NCBI RefSeq assembly: GCF_017355785.1 | Contig: NZ_JAFEWE010000001.1 | Location: forward strand, 248,001-312,000 | Direction of reading: 5' to 3' | From: Desertivirga arenae | GTDB lineage: Bacteria; Bacteroidota; Bacteroidia; Sphingobacteriales; Sphingobacteriaceae | DNA length: 64,000 nt | In this document: positions 47,901 through 55,553 of the stretch, piece after piece | Layout: the number at the start of each line of letters is the position of its first letter | Numbering within the stretch: the first letter of the stretch is position 1 | The notes under the pieces: generated by a model | What the model was told of the DNA's origin: nothing | The model's input: only the letters and a program-made list of their open reading frames with translations | Databases searched by the model: none | Position numbers and translations under genes: made by a program

Positions 47901-49331
47901 CTTTTCCAGAATAATTCGTTTAGCCTTAGCTTCTACATTTGTCCACTTTAATACTGCAGTAGTTGGGTTAGAAAGCGAGACACTTAGGTTAACAGGGTAC
48001 TTTAAGAAAGTCGATGAAGAATTAATGCTATTTATATAGCGCTCAATATTGGTATATCCATCCGGTCCAACAATCATTGCGTCGTCCGCACTTGCGTTTG
48101 TACCATTGGCATTTTCCCAATTATCTGGCATACCGTCATTATCCGCATCAGGAGCTTTTGGCGCATTAAAAATATTGCCTACATTTTTTGGTAACCCAAG
48201 CGAAGTCTCATTGTTAATCATTCTCCCTTGTGTTCCCAAAGATGTTAATTCGCGGATTAAAATAGAGTCGACAGGATCTCGAACAGGAAGAGACGCTCCA
48301 ACATGTTTTACAATGTATTCATAGGCGGCGGCGGCGGAAGTCTGCGAAGAGATAACAGGATGAAGTGCAGGAATAGAATCCCATCCAGAGGAAGGATCAC
48401 TCACCCATGTAGCAGGCCCGTAATCTGCCTGTCCACTTTCTGTACCATCAAGTACACCGTTATTATTGCTATCAAAAAAATTACCGCTTGCATATAGCTG
48501 GAAATACTGATTAGCACGGGTATAAGGTGCGGTAGGTGTTACCTTCCCTCCATCATAATTAAAGCCTGGTCCTTCAATAAAATAGCTATTTACTATTGTT
48601 GCCCAGGAAGAACCTTGGGAGTCTCCTAATATGTAGCCTCCCCCATTACCCCAATTATACACTACGTTATTAACAAACTGGTTCAGTCCCTTTACCTTAG
48701 GATTTCGTGTTTTATTATCGATGTAAAGATTACGAAATAGAGTTACTCCTCCATTTGTCTGGATCAAACCACCAGCAGAATGGGTCTGTAAACCTTGCGA
48801 GATAATAGAGTTTTGTATGGTTATTCTTCCTAACTCTGCGCCATCACCGTTTATTGAGAAGTTTTCATCCTTTCCCCAAGAAACTGAAATATGATCAAAA
48901 ATCATATCTGTTCCACTGGCAAGTGAGACAGCGTCCTTTCCTGATTCGCCGTTTACGCCCATCCGAATCCGTATATACCGGCAAACAGTGTTGTTTGCAC
49001 CGGAAAAAGACATTCCATTACCATAAATCGTGATTCCCTCACCGGGCGCAGTTTGTCCAGCGATTGTAACGTTAGAGGAAACTGAAATACGACTTGACGT
49101 TTTAATAACACCAGAAACGTCAAAAACTACAATTCTATTGGATTTACTGACCGCGTCTCGCAGAGAGCCCTGGCCTGAATCATTAAGATTTGTTACATGG
49201 TAGACCGAGCCATTTCGCCCCCCGACAGCAAAACGGCCGAAGCCTTCAGCTCCAGGAAAAGCAAGTTGTTGTGCCTTTAGGAGCAGTCCTGAAAAGCAGA
49301 TAATAATTAAAAATAGTAGCTGTTTTTTCAT
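44976..49331 (-). CDS. Very large secreted pectate lyase (PL1-like) with trefoil, FIVAR, Ig/HYR modules and T9SS sorting domain
   Basis: 1451 aa; signal peptide 1-20. Pectate-lyase beta-helix (~20-400; AFPGAEGFGRFAVGGRNG, FDHISVSWGKDEN, TRNPKVKG), calcium-type linker DADNDGMPDNWE, Fn3 (~445-540), ricin-like beta-trefoil (~545-700; GKYYRIINYGS), FIVAR (~705-790), second trefoil-like domain (~795-960). Then two HYR/Ig domains (~965-1240; DNGSNDACGLKSLTIDRMHF), a PKD-like domain, a short Cys domain (VLVCHKTGSESNPW...HLKKSGYLGAC) and the T9SS sorting tail (~1370-1451; VYPNPFTARTK). Secreted pectin-degrading enzyme with several likely binding modules. Located upstream of susC and divergent from GH43. 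Related to the 34768-36789 enzyme only in the catalytic half. Confidence 0.92.
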   Translation of the reverse strand: MKKQLLFLIIICFSGLLLKAQQLAFPGAEGFGRFAVGGRNGSVYHVTNLNDSGQGSLRDAVSKSNRIVVFDVSGVIKTSSRISVSSNVTIAGQTAPGEGITIYGNGMSFSGANNTVCRYIRIRMGVNGESGKDAVSLASGTDMIFDHISVSWGKDENFSINGDGAELGRITIQNSIISQGLQTHSAGGLIQTNGGVTLFRNLYIDNKTRNPKVKGLNQFVNNVVYNWGNGGGYILGDSQGSSWATIVNSYFIEGPGFNYDGGKVTPTAPYTRANQYFQLYASGNFFDSNNNGVLDGTESGQADYGPATWVSDPSSGWDSIPALHPVISSQTSAAAAYEYIVKHVGASLPVRDPVDSILIRELTSLGTQGRMINNETSLGLPKNVGNIFNAPKAPDADNDGMPDNWENANGTNASADDAMIVGPDGYTNIERYINSINSSSTFLKYPVNLSVSLSNPTTAVLKWTNVEAKAKRIILEKSTDRINYTIVSTFAADATTATLTVTADAPCYFRLKTMDDTRESLYSETVKIYDDVTKAGGGTPKGTKIFAPQIGKYYRIINYGSVAFNSGANFSGVPKYINVTQDNLIGSTATFVWDNPTLLWEIIDDGRGKGTFIIKNVGTGKYFGNVSSNNTTAVVNEPNGGYSVVFGLNQFPSQGGVVDSVSFFRIHNGSNQLRPRSFGGQWFWASGNANRADMLYTFVPVSKEAVSLYLGGLRTLITQATSLANGAQPGSDVLQYPPDAIAVLNQEIAAAQAFVEAVDYSSTLQPEVDNVATALQTSVNNFIATQIRTFANHNPQKLYNIFSYGTTSGSGTTSASASSARRYLVAVPNYNSTKDSLVYIIGKSDNEIKAGAVDVLQKQKNAQWIISESEANPGFFIVKNKARGTYLTIDNYLSASPVEIYPYYQKEDNGKHAYSLQVSDLNTKCFNVGNVDATGKGGALAFGTPADRTRLRWIFDETNLADDAVPEVITKNISIPLDENGRATIDPSQIDGGSSDNVGIVSMTLDKTTFDCSNIGVNTVLLTVADAENNVSSKTAIVTVRDSIAPVQVQLPDVTGECSASVTDIPTTTDGCAGTITGTTIDSLTYSTQGTHVITWRFDDGNGNVTTATQNVIVKDTTPPVAVAKDITVTLVNGSATIAASAIDNGSNDACGLKSLTIDRMHFDCSNTGNNTVLLTVTDVNGNVSSTPATVNVIGVTPVVKIGVSRTDETFTGLDNKTIALGYGTQSVILTASNTTSANGSTRYNWSPATGLSDTNSFNPVFTPTAAGTYTFNVLATNEFGCTSSAVVSITVIDVRSGKKGDKVLVCHKTGSESNPWRQVSIGYNAVAEHLKKSGYLGACTFSESGKIAAIETTEHSLNTLNVSSINTLSVYPNPFTARTKVTFKLLSDQSNVSLDLYDLKGVKVKNIYSGSAKAQQEYSFDYDTDIAPGVYFFLLSGSKLALSFKIIAGK

Positions 49332-50070
49332 TCTATAATTTAAGTTTTTGGTTTTTTCCCTATTTCTGCTTTCTCATTCTAAATTTGAGAAAAGCTTGAT
49401 TTGATTAGTTGTATCCTCTGTTTTAAGCGATAATATCTATTGAGCATTTTAAAATAGGCCCATTACAGAGAGCGCTTAAAAGACTTCAGTTTTGCTAATA
49501 ACTTAGCTTCATAAAATCTTAAGTGATAGTTCAGCTCCAGTCAAAAATGTGAATCAGTATGGGACCGATTCACGAACCAGTTTGATAGTATCAACAAGGA
49601 TGCTGAAAAACTTCAATGCAAAATTGGATGAGTTATAACGAATAGGCTTTCAATTTTTGGTGAAATAGTTTAGAATTCTGACGCCGTCTTTTATTTATAA
49701 CACATTTCTGAATTAAGCTGTCGAAGAAAAAAGATGAACATTCGTTCCTCTAATGGTATACTTTTCTGAAGAATAACGTTTAGGGTCTGGCCGTAACAGA
49801 CTTGAATAAATATTAAAGAGTTTCATCAATTTCTTAAAGAAGAAAAAAACTTAACACCGTAGGTTTGAACCGAGACGGAGCAGGACATTATTAAACCCTC
49901 TGAGTACTGGAATATTTTCTAGAGTCTGGATCGATAGTACGAATACCTCATGGGCTAAAAGACTTACTGTTTGAATACCGAATTGGCTTTTTTTGATACG
50001 ACTACTGACTCTTCTAAAAAGGTCTTTTCATCTCTTTAGCTCACTAATCTGAATTGGCATTGAATTATAT
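49332..50070. other. Divergent intergenic region between pectate lyase and GH43 genes
   Basis: 739 bp without a supportable ORF. It should hold the two divergent promoters. Visible structure: GTGAATC/GATTCAC inverted repeat at 49549-49573 and a repeated GAATTGGC (near 49980 and 50051) before the GH43 start. No copy of the ATTTGAC pair was found. Confidence 0.45.
49549..49573. repeat. 7-bp inverted repeat in the divergent promoter region
   Basis: GTGAATC at 49549-49555 and GATTCAC at 49567-49573 with an 11-bp spacer. Could be a dyad operator; too short to be sure. Confidence 0.3.
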
Positions 50071-51195
50071 ATGAAAAAAACAGGAATAATTTTAAGTGCG
50101 GCTTTAGCCCTTGGGTTAAATGCGCAGGCGCAAGCACAAACAACACCAGCCCGAACTACTAATCTAGGCATTAGTGGACCGGGGTTGAAAGAAAACCCTC
50201 CCGGAAAGAATTTTCTAAAAGTTAATGAAAGGGTGACTGGTTCTGCTGTTAAGGCCGGGCTAGTGCCAGATATAAAGCCCTTAATCGAAGCACAAATTAG
50301 GGATGCAGTAGTTATTTTAGGGGGAGACGGGTATTATTATCTGACTGGCTCTACCGGGGACGACATATGGGACCACAATGATGGCGTTGAGCTATGGAGA
50401 TCGAAGGATTTGCAAAGTTGGGATTATATGGGCTTGGTTTGGTCGTTTGAAAAGGATGCGACCTGGCAGAAGGAATGGCGTTTTCACAAAAAGAAAGTAA
50501 GAGCGTTGTGGGCTCCGGAATTAAGGTACATTAAAGGAAACTACTATATCACTTTAAGTATGCCTCCGGGCGACAGAGGAGTACTTAAGAGCGTCTCTGG
50601 AAAGCCGGAAGGTCCTTATGTAAACGCACTTGCAAATGACGCTAAACTTCCAGGTGATATCGACGCTACTTTGTTTGAAGATACAAATGGTTTAGTTTAT
50701 CTAGTTTGGGGCGGAGGCTGGATTGCTCGAATGAAGGACGATATGAGTGGATTAGCTGAAGATCCGAAGAAACCAGTTTTGATCAATCCAGATATAGACC
50801 CTAAAAACCACGCATCCAGTTGTTCAGTTAAACGAAACTGTCAGGATATAGGACATGAGGGTGCTTTTCTATTTAAAAAGGATGGAAAATACTACTTAAC
50901 TGCTGCTGATTCCTATCAGGGAAGATACAGCAGTATGGTGGCAGTATCCACTAATATTTACGGTCCTTATTATAACCGACATGAAGCCGTACCTTGTGGT
51001 GGTGGTACCAATTACTTCAAAGATAAATCAGGTAACTGGTACTGTGGTTTCTTTGGAAATGATAATCAAGCACCCTGGAGAGAAAAACCAGGTATTGTAA
51101 AAGTAGAGTTTGATAAAGGGGGCAGCTTCATTAAGGTATCTTCAAAACAGCCTGATTTTGTATTGAAAAAAAATGACCAAGAAAATCACCGTTAG
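50071..51195 (+). CDS. Secreted glycoside hydrolase family 43 (arabinosidase/xylosidase type)
   Basis: 374 aa; signal peptide 1-22 ending AQAQ. Five-bladed propeller with the GH43 triad visible: general base Asp78 (IRDAVV), pKa modulator Asp198 (GDIDATLFED) and general acid Glu263 (DIGHEGAF). WAPELRYIKGNYYI and LVWGGGW are further family motifs. Known activities: alpha-L-arabinofuranosidase, beta-xylosidase, endo-arabinanase, beta-1,3-galactosidase. Single-domain, so probably exo-acting on arabinan or galactan side chains of pectin. The only enzyme gene on the plus strand; divergent from the large pectate lyase gene and convergent with the thioredoxin operon. Confidence 0.9.
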   Translation: MKKTGIILSAALALGLNAQAQAQTTPARTTNLGISGPGLKENPPGKNFLKVNERVTGSAVKAGLVPDIKPLIEAQIRDAVVILGGDGYYYLTGSTGDDIWDHNDGVELWRSKDLQSWDYMGLVWSFEKDATWQKEWRFHKKKVRALWAPELRYIKGNYYITLSMPPGDRGVLKSVSGKPEGPYVNALANDAKLPGDIDATLFEDTNGLVYLVWGGGWIARMKDDMSGLAEDPKKPVLINPDIDPKNHASSCSVKRNCQDIGHEGAFLFKKDGKYYLTAADSYQGRYSSMVAVSTNIYGPYYNRHEAVPCGGGTNYFKDKSGNWYCGFFGNDNQAPWREKPGIVKVEFDKGGSFIKVSSKQPDFVLKKNDQENHR

Positions 51196-51242
51196 ATACA
51201 TAGGGGATTAAATCATTTTATTGAATGTATCTCATCTTAAAA

Positions 51243-51273
51243 AAGCCCTTTGCGCATTTTGCACAAGGGGCTT
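51243..51273 (-). terminator. Intrinsic terminator between convergent GH43 and TlpA genes
   Basis: A 14-bp stem (AAGCCCTTTGCGCA with TGCACAAGGGGCTT, one G-T wobble and one mismatch) closes a 3-nt loop. On the minus strand it is followed by a run of six T, so it is a good rho-independent terminator for the thioredoxin operon; on the plus strand the T run is absent. Confidence 0.75.
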
Positions 51274-51456
51274 CATCAAAAAACAATAGCTATTTAGACC
51301 TATCTGTGTTCAGATATTCAGGCTTCAGATCAAACTTCTGTATGCTGGAAGAATTGCTGCTTTCCGCTGATAGGTTGCTCTCCTGCGCTTTCTGATCATT
51401 GCATCGACTTTTATCGATAAGCCCAGAAGCTTCACTCAAACCAAATGTTATTAAAA

Positions 51457-52599
51457 TTATCTTGGACCAAGAAGTTTGCTGAGCGTCTCCTCCAGTTCCT
51501 CCCCTCTTACATTGGTAGCGACGATTCTTCCGTTAGGATCAACCAGAAAATTCTGGGGGATTGCACGGACGGAGTAAAGTGCAGCAGCTTCATTCTTCCA
51601 GCCTTTAAGGTCAGACACCTGCGTCCAAGTTAACCCATCGTCATGAATAGCTTTTATCCATTTTTCCTTTGTATTTGGTTGATCTAAAGAAACTCCAAGG
51701 ATAGTGAAGCCTTTAGATTTGTAGGCATTAAATGCTTTTACGACGTTAGGATTTTCAGCTCTGCACGGCCCACACCAGCTTGCCCAAAAATCAATTAAAA
51801 CGAATTTTCCTCCGAAATCCTTTAGCGATACCTGTTTGCCAAGAGTATCAGCCATGCTGAACTCAGGAGCCATTGCTCCAACTGCAACGCTCTTTAATTT
51901 AGCAAGATCTTCAGCGTAGGCCTTACCAGCAACACTAGTTTTAATTGAAGCCGATAGTGAATTATAAAGAGGTTCAATTTCAGTAAGGTTAGGTACAGAT
52001 CCTGCTACTTCTTTAATCAAAAACAAGCTTAATACCGAAGAGGGGTGAGTTTTAATAAACTCATTCTGAATACCCTTCTTTTCACCCTCTAAAGCTGTGT
52101 AACTAGCTTGAAGCCCATTACTGAACTCTTTGGATTTTTGCTTTTCAGGAGGGGCTGAATTATATTCCTTCATCACTAAAGCCATCTTGTCTTGTATCGG
52201 CTTCAGTGACCTTTTAAGTTCTTCATTATCTGAGTTTACTTTACCGCCAGCAATTTTTGCATTCGGCAAAGAATCAGGACTAGATACTAAGATTCTACCA
52301 GGCTCTAAATAGAAAGAAATCATTTGCAGATTTCTTTGGCGAATTCCTGTTCCCTTGGGGTTTATTATCAAGTAGGCACTTTGTGGCTGATCTACCTTCC
52401 CTGAAAACGAAAAGCAGCCATTTTTAATAAGAGTGGAGTCTGTTGCTGTTCCAATTGACGTCTGATAAAGGTAGGCCTTTGCTGTGGCCGACAACGAGGC
52501 AATTTTCCCATCTAAAGTGTATTGGCCATCTTGAGCCTGAGCAATGAACGGAGATGCACAAACAAAAATTGCTCCCCAAGTCTTCATTCTGTATTTCAT
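51457..52599 (-). CDS. TlpA-like thiol-disulfide oxidoreductase with DUF4369 domain (distal)
   Basis: 380 aa; signal peptide ends FIAQAQ. An N-terminal DUF4369-like beta domain (~25-130) and a helical linker (~135-235) precede a C-terminal TlpA/AhpC-TSA thioredoxin domain (~240-380). Active site is WCGPC in DFWASWCGPCRAEN. Periplasmic reductase or peroxidase-like protein known to be common next to SusC/D pairs with ECF/FecR control in Sphingobacteriaceae. Last gene of the sigma-FecR-SusC-SusD unit; separated by 219 bp from its paralogue. Physiological partner unknown. Confidence 0.9.
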   Translation of the reverse strand: MKYRMKTWGAIFVCASPFIAQAQDGQYTLDGKIASLSATAKAYLYQTSIGTATDSTLIKNGCFSFSGKVDQPQSAYLIINPKGTGIRQRNLQMISFYLEPGRILVSSPDSLPNAKIAGGKVNSDNEELKRSLKPIQDKMALVMKEYNSAPPEKQKSKEFSNGLQASYTALEGEKKGIQNEFIKTHPSSVLSLFLIKEVAGSVPNLTEIEPLYNSLSASIKTSVAGKAYAEDLAKLKSVAVGAMAPEFSMADTLGKQVSLKDFGGKFVLIDFWASWCGPCRAENPNVVKAFNAYKSKGFTILGVSLDQPNTKEKWIKAIHDDGLTWTQVSDLKGWKNEAAALYSVRAIPQNFLVDPNGRIVATNVRGEELEETLSKLLGPR

Positions 52600-52818
52600 A
52601 TTTTCAATTTATCAGTTGATTGAATAAGATTGGATTCAGAGGGTAAGCTGAAGTTTCCTTGCCCTCTATACTCCAAACTTAAGTAAGTCCCCTATTAAAC
52701 TTTAGCACATCCGCTCTCATCTAATTGTGCATTAAGACGCGGTTGATCACTACGATTATTAGCATTATATTTATTAATAACTACTATTTGTACTAGCAGT
52801 ACATAGTTCATCATATTT

Positions 52819-54015
52819 TCAATTAAATATCTCTGCTAGCTTCTTTTCCATTGCTTCATCATTTTCCCCGCCGCCGCCGTAGCGTCCCACAATTATTCCA
52901 TCTTTATCAATAAGAATCTTTGTAGGCAAACTATGAATACCGTAAGCTTCGCTTATGTCGTTAGACCTGTCAAATCCAGTAGACGTACGTTTCAAGCCCC
53001 GGAGCACATGTTTCCAAACCCCTATCTCGTCTTTATCGATAGCTTTACGCCACGCTTCAAGATTAGAATCATCATCAGAAACGCCAACAATCTCTAAACC
53101 CTTGTCTTTGTATTTCCTGTATAAGGATAACAAATGAGGGTTTCCCTTCCGACAAGGCACGCACCAGCTTGCCCAGAAGTCAAGAAGAACGTAATTTTTA
53201 CCCTTAAAGTCGGCAAGACTTAGAGGTTGGCCGTTGATATCTGATGTACTGAATAGCGAAGCAACAGCACCAGAAGATCCTGCTTCCAATTTTTTTATTT
53301 CTTCAGCGATTAACTTACCATTAGAGCTCTCCTTAATCCGTGGTGTTAAATTTTCATAAACCGCTTTTGCCTCATCCACTTTCATTTGACTGATTCGGAA
53401 ACGAAGAGAATAAGCGGTAAGATATGAATCTGGATGAGTCCTGACATACTCATTATCAATACGACCTATTTCCTCATAGTAAGGATCCATTTGATCTTTA
53501 ATAGCTGTAGCTTTCGCCTTTAACGCTTCTTGCTTCACTTCTGGCTCTTTAGCCTTTACTGCTGCCATATATTCCATGTTGGCTTTATTATAAGCTGCCG
53601 AAATAGGCTTTAATTTTTCCTTTTGCTTTTTTTTCAAGCGTTCAAGCTCTTGATATTCCAATTGCGTCTTAGAACCCGTAACTTTAAGATTTGCAAAATC
53701 ACCCGCAATTAATTCTATCTCCTGCGCTTGAGGCTCGATGAAAAATGAAGCCGTATTAGGATCGCCCATTGCCGGCGATGTTGTACCACCCATGATATAA
53801 GCCATTGTAGGCTCAATCAAGGTACCTTTGAATCTAAAGGCACCGTTGATAATAGCTGCGCTATCCTTCTTATATTCTTCTCCAACTGAGTAAAATAATC
53901 TAATATAACCCGAGCTCTGGCCTTTAATTTTCCCCATAAGGGTAAATGGTTTTTCCTGGGCCTGGCTCATCCCTAAGTTGGCCAGTGAAAACAAGCATAG
54001 AATTGTTCTTTTCAT
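52819..54015 (-). CDS. TlpA-like thiol-disulfide oxidoreductase with DUF4369 domain (proximal)
   Basis: 398 aa; signal peptide ends GMSQAQ. Same architecture as the 51457-52599 protein, with a longer Lys/Glu-rich helical linker (~120-215). The thioredoxin active site is WCVPC rather than WCGPC (DFWASWCVPCRKGN), which is expected to alter redox potential. Starts 60 bp after the SusD stop, so it is likely co-transcribed with susCD 2. Duplicated thioredoxins suggest division of labour; function beyond periplasmic thiol chemistry is not evident. Confidence 0.9.
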   Translation of the reverse strand: MKRTILCLFSLANLGMSQAQEKPFTLMGKIKGQSSGYIRLFYSVGEEYKKDSAAIINGAFRFKGTLIEPTMAYIMGGTTSPAMGDPNTASFFIEPQAQEIELIAGDFANLKVTGSKTQLEYQELERLKKKQKEKLKPISAAYNKANMEYMAAVKAKEPEVKQEALKAKATAIKDQMDPYYEEIGRIDNEYVRTHPDSYLTAYSLRFRISQMKVDEAKAVYENLTPRIKESSNGKLIAEEIKKLEAGSSGAVASLFSTSDINGQPLSLADFKGKNYVLLDFWASWCVPCRKGNPHLLSLYRKYKDKGLEIVGVSDDDSNLEAWRKAIDKDEIGVWKHVLRGLKRTSTGFDRSNDISEAYGIHSLPTKILIDKDGIIVGRYGGGGENDEAMEKKLAEIFN

Positions 54016-54075
54016 AAAGTTCTTTGTGTAAGTGCAGTGTGATCACACTACACTATATTAATATTCGTTTAGAGT

Positions 54076-55518
54076 CTAATTCGCTGAATACCCTGAGTTT
54101 TGTTCCCCAAATGCCGGATTATTTATGAATTCAGTAACTGGTACCGGTAAGATGAATTGATTCTGGCTTGTGATGGTTGGTCGCAACTGCCTAAGGAGGT
54201 TAAAAGGAAGCCGCAGGAGTGCCATCCATTCACTTCCGTCTTCTGCAACAAGATTTTTAGCAGTCTCTTTATAGAGTTCCATCAAGAGTTTATCGGCTGT
54301 ATCTGCTGCTTCCGCAGCGAGATAAGGGATATTGTTAGTTGTAGCCATAATACCTGATTTGGACTGCACCAGATGAAGTAAAGAGCGCGCTGAAGTTAAA
54401 CTTCCACCTGACCGAACAATGGCTTCTGCTTTTAACAAATAGACCTCAGACAGTCGAATGGCGTAGTCAGTTTCAGACAAAACAGACGCAGAAAGCCCTT
54501 CTTGCTGGTACTTAGTAAAGTAGTTAGTGTTAGGAGAGTAGGTAGAGTAGGGATTAGGAGAGCCAATGATCCAACTTCCCCGGGGATCACCAAAGTATAG
54601 ATCTTTCAAAGCTTTCTTTGCGACATAAAGAGCGGAAGCTCCTGGCCAGTATTGTCTGCTTTTAGAGTAATTATCGCTCGCTTGTGAGGCTTGCGGTTTT
54701 ATTCCAAGAATCACTTCCTTGCTTGCCAAACCGTTCTTCCTGAAGATATCCTGATAGTTAGTTTCCAGTTGATATTTCCCACTATCAATGATTTGATCCG
54801 CAAGTGCTATTACAGTTTCATAATCACTAGCAGATCCACGATTAATCAACACCCGCATTTTCAAAGCCATGGCCGCCCACTTGGTTGCATAATGATTAGG
54901 ATTTATGTCAGGGGCATTACTAATGGCTTCATCTAAGTCTGAAAGAATAAAATCATAACTTTCCTTTACCGTACTCCGTTTCTTCTGGACATTTTCCAGC
55001 GTTGAAAGTTTATCCCGAAGCAGAACGCCTTTAGTGCTATTTTGATTAAACCATTCTCCATAAAAACTCAACAATTTAAAGTGCGAGTAAGCCCTAATAA
55101 ACTTAGCTTCAGCAAGAATCTCCTTTTTTTTGCTACCTGTAAATTTATTGTCAGGCAATAACTCTACTCCTGAAATAACTCCATTAGCAGCATTTATCGC
55201 TTTATAAGATTCATCCCAATAATAACTCGCTGCAGTTTCATTCCGATTTTCCTCTAATTTCCCAGTCCCTAAGCCATAACCGAGGTAACCCGCCAGAGTA
55301 GCCGGAAGCAATTGGTGCTGCTGCCAATTTGCCCTTGTAGCTGTAGCATTAGCAAAATTATAATAAGCCCCATTAAGGGCAATCTGGGAAGTTGCCTGGT
55401 CAAGTATGGTGTTACCCTCTACTTTTGCATTTTTCGGTGGTGCACTTAACTCACTTTCGCAACCAATGCTTCCTGTCAATAGAAGCAGCATTAACACAGC
55501 TTTATAAATTGTTTTCAT
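54076..55518 (-). CDS. susD-like: SusD/RagB-family outer-membrane lipoprotein, second pair
   Basis: 480 aa; lipobox LTGSIGC. Contains the SusD-like TPR region (EILAEAKFIRAYSHFKLLSFYG, YDFILSDLDEAISNAPDINP, TKWAAMALKMRVLINRG) and the C-terminal block (AIRLSEVYLLKAEAIVRSGG, GSEWMALLRLPFN, QFILPVPVTEFINNPAF). Shorter and quite divergent from the 39444-41291 protein. Begins 35 bp after SusC 2. Ligand unknown; with thioredoxin neighbours and no PL/GH on its strand it need not be a glycan. Confidence 0.95.
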   Translation of the reverse strand: MKTIYKAVLMLLLLTGSIGCESELSAPPKNAKVEGNTILDQATSQIALNGAYYNFANATATRANWQQHQLLPATLAGYLGYGLGTGKLEENRNETAASYYWDESYKAINAANGVISGVELLPDNKFTGSKKKEILAEAKFIRAYSHFKLLSFYGEWFNQNSTKGVLLRDKLSTLENVQKKRSTVKESYDFILSDLDEAISNAPDINPNHYATKWAAMALKMRVLINRGSASDYETVIALADQIIDSGKYQLETNYQDIFRKNGLASKEVILGIKPQASQASDNYSKSRQYWPGASALYVAKKALKDLYFGDPRGSWIIGSPNPYSTYSPNTNYFTKYQQEGLSASVLSETDYAIRLSEVYLLKAEAIVRSGGSLTSARSLLHLVQSKSGIMATTNNIPYLAAEAADTADKLLMELYKETAKNLVAEDGSEWMALLRLPFNLLRQLRPTITSQNQFILPVPVTEFINNPAFGEQNSGYSAN

Positions 55519-55553
55519 GTACTTTCTTTACTTTATTGATTTACTACCTTGAA

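Noticed and set aside
51281-51456. Open frame on the minus strand just after the TlpA stop, about 58 codons, Ser/Asn-rich
   Set aside because: No ATG/GTG/TTG start in a sensible place and no resemblance to a known protein; it lies within the 3' untranslated part before the terminator.
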